Of a DNA stretch of 64,000 nucleotides, positions 42,161-50,359 are shown piece after piece (position 1 is the stretch's first letter; the number at the start of each line of letters is the position of its first letter). The stretch is from Candidatus Latescibacterota bacterium (GTDB lineage Bacteria > Latescibacterota > UBA2968 > UBA8231): positions 62,001 through 126,000 of the forward strand of contig JAJEFJ010000103.1 in assembly GCA_022820485.1 (NCBI GenBank), in the 5' to 3' direction. Made by a program: the position numbers and the translations under genes. The notes under the pieces are model-generated. The model was given only the letters and a program-made list of their open reading frames with translations, was not told the DNA's origin and searched no databases.

Positions 42161-44302
42161 TCAACCCTCTCCCTCCAACTGCTGTATTCGGCCCGCCGAT
42201 GGATGATTGGGCGCTAACTCTACCCCCTTCTGCCAGTATGCACGGGCCTGCTGCCGTCGTTCCAAGCGCCACAGGGCACGGCCTAGATTGAAGTAGGCCG
42301 GGGCAAAATCTGGGTGCGACGCGACTAGCTCTTCCCAAGTTTCCACGGCTTTTTCCAGCTTTCCCAAGGAGGCGTACGCCACTCCGAGTTCGTTGTACGC
42401 CTCTTGGTAGGCTGGTTTCAGGGCTATAGCCTGCTCCAAAAAGCGCACCGCCTGTTCCAACTGGCCCACTTGAGCATAGGTTCGTCCCATCTGGGTGTAG
42501 AGATAGCGTCCCACTTCTAGGCCGATCAATTCCTCGGGCGCAGGCGCAATTTTCAAGGCCCAGTGGTACGCTTGTAGGGCCTCCGTCCAATTTTTTTCGG
42601 CCCTAGCTTGGTGGCCGCGCAAAATCCAGTGCAGTGCCTCAGAATAGGAACGGGCCTCTATACGCACCGGGTCTCCACCCACCGAGAGTGTGTCTAGCCG
42701 GACGACTGGTCCTGTCTTTTTTACTTGAGCAAATCCCGCAATCGGCAAAAAATACCAGTCCATTCGGTCGAAAATAGCCGCTTCCACTTGGCCCGGTGAA
42801 AAGACTTTCCGCCATTGGTTCTTCTTTAGAAGGGATTGGAAATCGGGCGGTACATCCTCGTCGGGGCACACCGGATGCTGATAGTGGACGATGACGACCG
42901 GGGCACTAGCGCTGTCTTGGGCCGTCGCCTTCACCTTCTCTACCTTCGTATCCAGGTACAGAGGCGGCAGATCGTCGCGCCGGGCCAGCAGCGCGTACGC
43001 CCGCAGCAACGCTTCGCTGCCGTAGCTCTGCAGGTAGTGAGTCTGCCGCACCTGCACGCGCTCGGGTGTCAGCACCTGGATTTGGCCGCACGCCGAGGGC
43101 AATTGGATCAGGCGCTGGTGCTGGGGAAGGTGGGTCTGGAGCCAGGTTTGAGCCTCTATGCGGGTGTCTTGGCCGCTGAGTAGGGATCTAGTGCGAAGCG
43201 AAGCGTACAGGGGCTCGGCCACCAGGATCAGGGTGACCAAGCCACCTACTAGGGGATACTTCCATCCCATCCCGACCAAACGTCCGATGAGCAAGGCCAG
43301 CAGGGGCGCAAGGGGTAGGGCATAGCGCATGAAAGTGGAGCCAGCAAGAGCGAGAACTGCGGCTAAGGGAATGATACCAGCCAGCAAGACGAGTTCCTGC
43401 CATTGCCGCTGGCGAGCGCTCCAGAGCAGGGACAAGGCTACGGCCACGGCAGCCACTATGCCCAGACCGTGGCGCAAGGTATAGCGCAGGTGGTAGAGCC
43501 AAGCCTGTTCTTCTGTGCTTGACTCGGCCAGCAAATGGCTCCGTCCCATATCGGCGAAATGGCTCCAAAACTGCCCGGCGTCGAGCCAGACAAAGGGCGT
43601 GGTTAAGGCAAAACTCAACACCGCCCCACTGACGACCCAGATGCTGCGCCTTAGTGGCCAAGGTCTCCCCAGCAAAATCGCCGTAGCTACTGGTACTGCC
43701 ACTAGGCCTGCTGGGTACTTGGTCGCTCCGGCCAAGCCCGTGAAAATGCCCGCCGCCAGAAAATCTCGCACGCGCCCCTCCTGTCGGGCCCGCACGGCCC
43801 ACAACAGGGCCATGACCGCCCAGAAAACAGCCGGCGTATCCACGATGGCCAGATGGGCAAAACGCACGGCTAGCGGCATGGTTGCCAAGATCAGGGCGGC
43901 CAAGAGTCCTTCTTTGACGCCGTAGAGACGTCGTCCCAGACAGGCGACAGCTCCTACTGTGGCAACGGCCAACAGGGTGTTGGCCCCGCGCACTAGGGCC
44001 AGCAAATCGCGGCCGTCCACCAGCAGGTGATAGGCCACAAACTGCTCTACTGATTCGGCGCTTGTCGCCAGATAGTAGAGCAGGTACAAAAGGGAACTAA
44101 GGTAGAAGTGAAAGGTTGGGTAGTTAAAGTAGTGGGGATTGAGATCGCCGCTCCAGAAACCTAGCGGCAGGACTATGAAGGCGATCTCGTCGAAGTGGGT
44201 CCAAGACGGCGCAGGTACCGGCCAGCGCAGCGCCAGTGCCAGCAACAAGATAGCACCTGTACCCCATCTGAAGGAGATGCGCTCTGTGTTCTTCTCTGGC
44301 AT
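42161..44302 (-). CDS. GT-C type membrane glycosyltransferase with C-terminal TPRs
   Basis: A 713-residue protein. Residues 1-~370 are a polytopic GT39/PMT-like domain: THFDEIAFIVLPLGF carries the acidic first-loop signature, followed by HYFNYPTFHFYLSSLLYLL and GLAGATKYPAGLV. A soluble middle follows (~380-560), then three or so TPRs from ~590 to 713 (LEQAVRFLEQAIALKP, AYNELGVAYASLGKLEKA, PAYFNLGRALWRLERRQQA). Such enzymes use polyprenyl-phosphate sugars; the TPR tail probably contacts partner proteins. The gene follows the parvulin lipoprotein by 60 bases on the same strand and precedes the surface locus, so protein glycosylation of the surface components is a reasonable inference. No ribosome site is obvious. 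Confidence 0.83.
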   Translation of the reverse strand: MPEKNTERISFRWGTGAILLLALALRWPVPAPSWTHFDEIAFIVLPLGFWSGDLNPHYFNYPTFHFYLSSLLYLLYYLATSAESVEQFVAYHLLVDGRDLLALVRGANTLLAVATVGAVACLGRRLYGVKEGLLAALILATMPLAVRFAHLAIVDTPAVFWAVMALLWAVRARQEGRVRDFLAAGIFTGLAGATKYPAGLVAVPVATAILLGRPWPLRRSIWVVSGAVLSFALTTPFVWLDAGQFWSHFADMGRSHLLAESSTEEQAWLYHLRYTLRHGLGIVAAVAVALSLLWSARQRQWQELVLLAGIIPLAAVLALAGSTFMRYALPLAPLLALLIGRLVGMGWKYPLVGGLVTLILVAEPLYASLRTRSLLSGQDTRIEAQTWLQTHLPQHQRLIQLPSACGQIQVLTPERVQVRQTHYLQSYGSEALLRAYALLARRDDLPPLYLDTKVEKVKATAQDSASAPVVIVHYQHPVCPDEDVPPDFQSLLKKNQWRKVFSPGQVEAAIFDRMDWYFLPIAGFAQVKKTGPVVRLDTLSVGGDPVRIEARSYSEALHWILRGHQARAEKNWTEALQAYHWALKIAPAPEELIGLEVGRYLYTQMGRTYAQVGQLEQAVRFLEQAIALKPAYQEAYNELGVAYASLGKLEKAVETWEELVASHPDFAPAYFNLGRALWRLERRQQARAYWQKGVELAPNHPSAGRIQQLEGEG

Positions 44303-44362
44303 TTGGCGCTTTTCTCGCCTAGACTGGCCTAATCATCCGCCTTTTGTGGGAAGGATTCCTAG

Positions 44363-46105
44363 CTAGCCGCTGGTGAGAACGCGTTTCAGATTGTCCTCTC
44401 GGATCTCGACCTGAGCGGCGTACTTAGTCCGCAGTTCGGCCAAGAATTGCTCGAATACCTGCTGCTTCTTGATCCAGTTGACTGTGGCCCGCACTCGCTT
44501 TTTGGCGTCTGCAAAGGAGGCCCGCTGCTGCTCGCGGGACAATACCTTGAAAATGGAGTACCCCTCGCGCACCTGCAGCGGCCCAGTCAACTGGCCCACG
44601 GGGGCTTTGCGGGCCGCCGCCACCAAGCGTCCGTACACCGCTGCGGCTGCAACCGTAAAACTCCACCGGCCCTCCTCGTCCCGCAGCTCTGGAGAGCGTT
44701 TGGAGTGCTGGCGCGCCAAGTCGTCCATGGACGCACCCCGCTGGAGGCGTTCGAGCAAGTCCTTGGCCTCCGCTTCGGTGGCGACGAGGATTTCCTGGAT
44801 CTCGATCTGGTCGGGCTGCATGTAGCGGTCGGGATTTTCTGCGTATTCCCGGCGGATATCCTCGGCGGAAATGCTTACGCGCTCCTTCAACACTTGGACG
44901 CGCAACTGCACGACCAATTCCTGTTCCCGTTTTCTCACCAGCCATTGCATCACTTCCTCTTCCCGATCTAGGCCCTCCCGCAGGGCGGCCTCGACAAAGA
45001 GCGCATCGGGGGCCAAGGTGCCTTCGGCGTACTTGATGACGGCCTCTTTGCTGTGCAAGTCCAGCGTTTTGTATTTGAGTTGACTGGCGGCATCGAGTAC
45101 ATCTCCGGCCGTGATCGTTCCTCCTTCATAGCGGTAGAGAACAATGGCCCGCACCTCTTCATCTCTGGAGGTAGCTCCCCTGTGTATTGCCGCCGAGAAG
45201 GCATCCAACCCCCGCTGGTCCCTTTCGAGTTTGAGGGCTTCTTTGAGGCTGTCGGTCAGGGCAGCCCTCGCCTCGACGCTGCGCTCGATGAAAAGTTGGC
45301 GGTAGATATTTTGGAATTGCTCGGCGTCTAGCCCGGTTTCGATTGAATCTAGAGCCTTGAAAAGGGCGAAATGACCACCTATGTCTATGGGCTGGCTCAC
45401 CTCTCCTTTTTCGAGTGCGAAGAGGGGCGTACGCAGATAGGGCGGCATATCCAGCTTGCCGGCATACCGACCGGTATCCCCTCCTTGCTCCATTGTCGGT
45501 TCGTGGATGGACCACTGCTCGGCCACCTCCCCAAAATCTCGCCCCGAGGTGATCTCGCGCAGTGCGGACCAAGCACTGTCTTCGCTGGTGGTGATGAGTT
45601 TGGCAAAGCGGACCTTGCGCGCCAATTCCTGTTCCCGAAAGTAATCGCTGACCTCCTGTCCCGAGACTCGCACCTTGATCTTTTTGATCTGATAGAGGCC
45701 AACGAGCTTTTCCTTCCTGTACTGGGCCATCTTGTAGATGAAGGCTGGCAAGCGATCTATCCCTTGCTCCTTGGCCTCCAACTGCAGTAGCTCCATATCG
45801 ATGAGCGTCTGCAAATGATTGCGCTCCTTCTCCAGTCCTTCACTGTCGCTCTGGAGGTAGTTGGGGATTTTGCCGTAGAACGCCCGCAGTTGGCCCGCGG
45901 TGATGGATCGGTCTCCCACTCGAGCCAGCTCCAGTTTCCACTGGGAGGTCGAATCTGGAGTTGTGGCGAGTTCTGCCTCTGGCTGGGATACTTTTTCCTC
46001 TTTAGCGCACCCAGTCCCCAAAATCGCCAGCAGCGCCGCCGCGATCACCCATCTTGTCGCGGTGGATACAAGGCGTATTATTGCCTTGGGGCTCAGATAT
46101 TTCAT
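44363..46105 (-). CDS. Lipoprotein with two parvulin-type peptidyl-prolyl isomerase domains
   Basis: A 580-residue lipoprotein (lipobox LAILGTGC, Cys33). GGAGG is six bases before the second of two adjacent ATG codons and only three before the first, so I start at 46105. Layout matches the paralogue at 3825: chaperone-like N-terminal helices (ITAGQLRAFYGKI, LQTLIDMELLQLEAKEQG), a first parvulin-like domain (~165-265, GRDFGEVAEQWS, GGDTGRYAGKL, GGHFALFKAL), a long helical linker, and a second (~425-530, IEIQEILVATEAEAKDL, GASMDDLARQHS, GPLQVREGYSIFKVL). The role would be folding or escorting exported proteins in the periplasm. It stands at the head of the block that includes the second surface locus and is divergent from the gene at 46241. 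Confidence 0.88.
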   Translation of the reverse strand: MKYLSPKAIIRLVSTATRWVIAAALLAILGTGCAKEEKVSQPEAELATTPDSTSQWKLELARVGDRSITAGQLRAFYGKIPNYLQSDSEGLEKERNHLQTLIDMELLQLEAKEQGIDRLPAFIYKMAQYRKEKLVGLYQIKKIKVRVSGQEVSDYFREQELARKVRFAKLITTSEDSAWSALREITSGRDFGEVAEQWSIHEPTMEQGGDTGRYAGKLDMPPYLRTPLFALEKGEVSQPIDIGGHFALFKALDSIETGLDAEQFQNIYRQLFIERSVEARAALTDSLKEALKLERDQRGLDAFSAAIHRGATSRDEEVRAIVLYRYEGGTITAGDVLDAASQLKYKTLDLHSKEAVIKYAEGTLAPDALFVEAALREGLDREEEVMQWLVRKREQELVVQLRVQVLKERVSISAEDIRREYAENPDRYMQPDQIEIQEILVATEAEAKDLLERLQRGASMDDLARQHSKRSPELRDEEGRWSFTVAAAAVYGRLVAAARKAPVGQLTGPLQVREGYSIFKVLSREQQRASFADAKKRVRATVNWIKKQQVFEQFLAELRTKYAAQVEIREDNLKRVLTSG

Positions 46106-46111
46106 CATTTT

Positions 46112-46116
46112 CCTCC
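46112..46116 (-). promoter_or_regulatory. Ribosome binding site deciding between two adjacent start codons
   Basis: GGAGG on the minus strand. The spacing is three bases to the ATG at 46108 and six to the ATG at 46105, so the second ATG is the more probable start. Confidence 0.7.
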
Positions 46117-46240
46117 AATGTCTCTATAGCCGCATATTAAGGCATTAACCTAGAGACGAAATTTACAATTTACAAGACCTAAATAAGCCAACTTTTTTGC
46201 CATTGTCGAGAAACAGACACTCGCTGCCTGCGTCTTGTCT

Positions 46241-48262
46241 ATGTTCGTAAATAACCGCCATGTCGTCGCTCTTTTCCTTTTGGCTCTGACTCTGCGCCTG
46301 GCCTACTTGGTGGAAATCCGCGATACACTCTACTTCCACACCTTAATCCTCGACGCTGAGGAGTACGATTATTTAGCCCAAGCCCTGATCGAAGGCGACG
46401 GGTGGCTCACCATTCACCGCACCTACGTCCACGGTCCGCTCTATCCCGCGCTGCTGGCCCTGCTCAAACTGGGAGGTGCTGAACTCGTGGTCACGCGCCT
46501 GTTCCAAGCCGTCCTCGGGGCTTTATCCTGCGTGCTACTCTACGCTATTGCCCGTCGATTTTTCCCCGCTCCGACCCCTTTGCTAACTGGCTTGATAGCA
46601 GTTGGATACTGGCCCTTTATCCTCTACAACGGCGAACTACTAGCCACCACTCTGACCATCTTCATCGAACTACTTTTGGTAATCCAACTAGTGCGCTGCA
46701 CCGACCGCCCTAGCTATTGGTCGGCCGCTGGTGCCGGAGCGCTGCTGGGTCTGCTGATCGAGACGCGCAGCAATACCCTGTTGCTAGTGCCGGTGGCTCT
46801 CTGGTGGCTCTATCACCGGACTCGAGCCCGATTATTGGTGCCTTTCTGCGTGGGGGTCTGCGTCGTTCTGGCCCCCTTCCTAGTCCACAACTATCTCGTT
46901 CAAGGCACACCGCTCCCATTCCAAGGTGCCTGGAGCTTTTACATGGGCAACAACCCGGTGGCCGACGGGACTCCGTATGCACGCCAGGGGATAGACTGGC
47001 AACGTCTCGAAATACTGCCCTATCAGGCAGATATGACCGCTTCGCCAGCCGACAGAGGCCGGTTCTATCTGAGCGAGGGACTCAATTTCATTGTCGATCA
47101 GCCGCTCGCCTATCTCCACTTGCTCTACCGCAAATTCAGACTGTTCTGGCACGCCTTTGAAATCCCAGTGAGCGTTGATATCCACTTTTATGAGGAGCAT
47201 TCCCGCCTGAGTTATCTGAACCTTTTCGGCTTTGGCCTTGTTGCGCCCCTAGCGCTAGTGGGGTTAGTGTGGAACTGGCATCGATGGCGTCAATACGGCT
47301 TGCTCTACGGATTCGGACTATCCTACTTGATCTCGGGGCTGCTCTTTACGGTGTGCGCTCGCTATCGGCTTCCCGCGGTGCCTTTTCTGATGCTTTTCGC
47401 CGCCGAAGCGCTCCGCCAAGGTGCTCTCAGTCTAAAGGGGCACCAGTGGCGGCGCAGTGCTGTCTTGGCGCTGGCTCTGGGTGCTGCATTTGCACTGGGT
47501 CACACTGGAATTGATCCCGCACAAGTCAATCACCTGCGCTCTGCTTGGCTCCAGGGGCAGGTCCACATGCGCAACCAAGCATATGACCGCGCCGAGGAAG
47601 CCTATTTGCAAGCACTCCAAGATGCTCCCGACGCAGATGTCTACAGCAGTCTGGGCGCGGTTTACGAAGCGCAGAAGCGGCCTCGCGAAGCTGAAACGGC
47701 TTATCGACAAGCCCTCGCTCGGGCCTCTGATCACACCCGGGCCCGGCTCAATCTGGGCAATCTCCTCCGAGGGGAGCAGCGTTTCGATGAAGCTGAGTCC
47801 CTTCTTCGTGAGGCACTCGCCAACGACCCCCGTCCCACCATTCAATACGAGGGGCACTACTATCTGGGCTACCTCCACTTGGACCAGCGGGACTATCTGC
47901 GGGCTTATAGCTCTTTCGCCACGGCCCTAGAAGCAGAGCAACGAGCCGAAGGTCTCTATGCCTTGGCTAATGCCTGCCACTATTTAGGGTATCGGGACGA
48001 GCAGATCCGGCATTTGCGGCAGACTGTGGCCCTAGATCCAGAATTTGCCGCTGCTTACCGCAATCTTGGAGCTTTGTACCTGCAGCGCGGCGAGCACTCC
48101 CCTGCCGAAGAGGCGCTGCACCGCGCCCTGCACCTCGAACCTGATGTGGCTATTGCCCACTACAATCTGGGCGTACTCTATATGCGCACCGGACGACGGG
48201 AATTGGCCCAGACCGCTTTCGAAACCGCCGAGCAGCTACGCCGGGCGGGGACATCCCCCTGA
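46241..48262 (+). CDS. GT-C type membrane glycosyltransferase with C-terminal TPRs
   Basis: A 673-residue protein from the ATG at 46241 (a TTG two codons earlier is possible). Residues 1-~430 are polytopic: RLAYLVEIRD, then the first-loop acidic signature LDAEEYDYLAQAL and HGPLYPALLALL, as in GT39/PMT-like enzymes. Residues ~445-670 are six or so TPRs (YDRAEEAYLQALQDAPDA, ARLNLGNLLRGEQRF, AAYRNLGALYLQRGEH, AHYNLGVLYMRTGRR). It is divergent from the parvulin lipoprotein (about 135 bases apart) and convergent with the tandem surface genes. It is the third GT-C/TPR protein here, after 19646 and 42161. Substrate unknown; a link to surface protein glycosylation is inference from location. Confidence 0.83.
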   Translation: MFVNNRHVVALFLLALTLRLAYLVEIRDTLYFHTLILDAEEYDYLAQALIEGDGWLTIHRTYVHGPLYPALLALLKLGGAELVVTRLFQAVLGALSCVLLYAIARRFFPAPTPLLTGLIAVGYWPFILYNGELLATTLTIFIELLLVIQLVRCTDRPSYWSAAGAGALLGLLIETRSNTLLLVPVALWWLYHRTRARLLVPFCVGVCVVLAPFLVHNYLVQGTPLPFQGAWSFYMGNNPVADGTPYARQGIDWQRLEILPYQADMTASPADRGRFYLSEGLNFIVDQPLAYLHLLYRKFRLFWHAFEIPVSVDIHFYEEHSRLSYLNLFGFGLVAPLALVGLVWNWHRWRQYGLLYGFGLSYLISGLLFTVCARYRLPAVPFLMLFAAEALRQGALSLKGHQWRRSAVLALALGAAFALGHTGIDPAQVNHLRSAWLQGQVHMRNQAYDRAEEAYLQALQDAPDADVYSSLGAVYEAQKRPREAETAYRQALARASDHTRARLNLGNLLRGEQRFDEAESLLREALANDPRPTIQYEGHYYLGYLHLDQRDYLRAYSSFATALEAEQRAEGLYALANACHYLGYRDEQIRHLRQTVALDPEFAAAYRNLGALYLQRGEHSPAEEALHRALHLEPDVAIAHYNLGVLYMRTGRRELAQTAFETAEQLRRAGTSP

Positions 48263-48326
48263 AAAGAGGTTTTAGAATCCTAGGCTATACATGACTGCAA
48301 CGGTACTGGGAATATCGAGGCACTCT

Positions 48327-50210
48327 TTAATAGGCGACGTGTAGTGGTTTTACTTTCTCGACCGTTTGATGGTCGGCTTCGACAGAGACGCGGTATAGAT
48401 ACAGCCCCGGCGGCACCAGCCGCCCTGACTCGTCCCGACCATCCCACACCCGCCCATAGATACCAACCCCATCCAATCCCCCATACACCTGACGAACCCG
48501 ACGACCCGACAAATCCCACACGGCCACCTCCACCCAAGACAGACTCGTCAACTCTACCAAGCTATAGCCCAAGCCCACCACATCGTTGTGCGCATCCCCG
48601 TTGGGGGTCAAGACGACTGGTCCTGCCTCTATCTGCAACACGTTTTGATGTTGCGCTCGGGTGGCCACCCACACCCGATTGTCCTCATAGGCGGGGGTAG
48701 CATCGCCTTCCTGTACGTTCTGGGGTACCTCCAACGGCAGGGCACTGTCCCACACCCGCACCGAAAAAGCCGAGCCATAGCGCAGCACTTCCGCCTCGAA
48801 GACCACCTCGACCAAAGCGCCCGAATCCTGAGCCGTCAGTCGCGGGATACTCACGACCACTCGGTGTGGCTCGGTCGCTTCCACCGCATAATCTACCTGC
48901 TCGTCACCAATGTGCACTTGGGTTACGGGACCTAGCCGCGCCGTGGTGGTCACCTCCAACCGGTCGAAGCCGCTATTGTCCACCCCAATGGTTGGTCGCA
49001 GCACGTAGGTGAACTGCTGCGGCTGTCCCACCTTTACCTCCACAGGCCAGACCTCGCCGACCAACTGCGTGGCTACCGGTGGGGAAGCACGCACTTCGAG
49101 AAAGTCTATTTGTCCACCGTCCTCGTCTTGGGGTAGGAAGTCGACTCTGAGCTGGAGGTAGCGTCTTGGACCCATCGACACTACGGGTGTGCCACTGCTG
49201 TCGGCAAAGGCATAGGGGGACGACCAGAACGTCCAGTTGGCTTGATCGTAGCCGGTACCGGCTTTTTCACCCACAGCTAGCTTGGCGTAGTCGGTTCGGC
49301 TGACGGGTGTTTTTTCATCGCCTCTGCCGGTGAAGCGCCAGAACAGGTCGGGGTCTTCGTCTTGGCCGGATCGAGATTGAATAAGCACTTGGGCTTTGGG
49401 GTCTTGTCGTCCGGCCCAGCGCAGGTTGCCCCAAGCCATGGGCTGACCAAAATCGAGAATATTGGAGATATACGTTGCTTGTTCGGCAAAGCCTTTGGCG
49501 TAGATTTCTATCTCGTTGACTTCCCAGTCCTCGCCGTGTTCGCCCACAGTCACCTGCACAAATTCCACATCCTCGTGTGCTAGAATGGGTACATCCAGGA
49601 TCTGCTCTCGGTTGTCACGCACCTCGACGATCCAAGGCGACAACGGCTCGGGAGTAAGACTAAAAGAGATGCCCACGGGCAACTGCCCAATGTGGACGCG
49701 GAAGGTCCGCACAGTTCTGCTCGGATCAGTCAACCCGGATATAACCCGAATCCGATCAATGCGATAACGACTGCCTAAAAAAATATTAGCTGTGCCTTGG
49801 CGGCCGAAGTCGTCGGTGCAGGAGCCTCGGCCGCGGAATTGGGCGCATATATATTTCTCTGCTAGCCAGAAGACACCCGTATCCCCATCCCACACCTCTC
49901 TATTTATATTAGGCCTTAAATGCGCCCCTCCCTTCTCTTCGATTCCAGGTGCGATGTTGAAGTCTGGATCGCGTTTCAGAGGCCAGATACTGGCGCTATC
50001 CAGGCCTACCTCAGTGGCTTTCCCACCGCGGTCGGCCTCTATATCGGTCCAGCTTAGCTGGATAAAATCCACCCCTTCGCCACTCGCCTCAGGCGGCGGC
50101 GCTAGCGCTTCACCGCCGAAACGGTAGATGACCAACCCGGAAGCTTCTCCAGTCGCGAAGCCAATCCACAGGGAGAGAGCCCAGGTCAACGAACGGAATA
50201 GGTCGCTCAT
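48327..50210 (-). CDS. FlgD-tailed surface protein, short subtype, tandem copy 3
   Basis: A 627-residue secreted protein with a signal peptide to about residue 23. The discoidin-like domain (~88-240) has VWDGDTGVFWLAEKY, TANIFLG, IDRIRVISGL, then NEIEIYAKGF. The core and end follow the family (ILDFGQPMAWGNLRWAG, TDYAKLAVGEKAG, NWTFWSSPYAF, LVGEVWPVEV, VLTPNGDAHND, WDLSGRRV, VPPGLYLYRV, LHVAY at the end). Against the next copy (50360) the changes concentrate at ~118-135 and ~165-192, while the signal peptide and most of the core are nearly unchanged. Only a weak AAGG precedes the ATG, and 149 bases separate it from the upstream copy. It is last in the tandem array and convergent with the GT-C/TPR gene. 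Confidence 0.88.
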   Translation of the reverse strand: MSDLFRSLTWALSLWIGFATGEASGLVIYRFGGEALAPPPEASGEGVDFIQLSWTDIEADRGGKATEVGLDSASIWPLKRDPDFNIAPGIEEKGGAHLRPNINREVWDGDTGVFWLAEKYICAQFRGRGSCTDDFGRQGTANIFLGSRYRIDRIRVISGLTDPSRTVRTFRVHIGQLPVGISFSLTPEPLSPWIVEVRDNREQILDVPILAHEDVEFVQVTVGEHGEDWEVNEIEIYAKGFAEQATYISNILDFGQPMAWGNLRWAGRQDPKAQVLIQSRSGQDEDPDLFWRFTGRGDEKTPVSRTDYAKLAVGEKAGTGYDQANWTFWSSPYAFADSSGTPVVSMGPRRYLQLRVDFLPQDEDGGQIDFLEVRASPPVATQLVGEVWPVEVKVGQPQQFTYVLRPTIGVDNSGFDRLEVTTTARLGPVTQVHIGDEQVDYAVEATEPHRVVVSIPRLTAQDSGALVEVVFEAEVLRYGSAFSVRVWDSALPLEVPQNVQEGDATPAYEDNRVWVATRAQHQNVLQIEAGPVVLTPNGDAHNDVVGLGYSLVELTSLSWVEVAVWDLSGRRVRQVYGGLDGVGIYGRVWDGRDESGRLVPPGLYLYRVSVEADHQTVEKVKPLHVAY

Positions 50211-50359
50211 AAGATGGGCCTTGGGGGATAGGGGGCCTATAGAAGAAACAATCCTACGATCACTACATTAGCTACATGTCTTTTAATATAGATACGAATA
50301 TCAGCTCAGATGGCGAAAGTTGACTTTTCGCGGATGATCAACGGCAAACGAAAAATTGC

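Noticed and set aside
50313..50331. Small hairpin (GCGAAA / TTTCGC) between two tandem genes as a terminator
   Set aside because: Only six base pairs, and no T-run follows on the minus strand.
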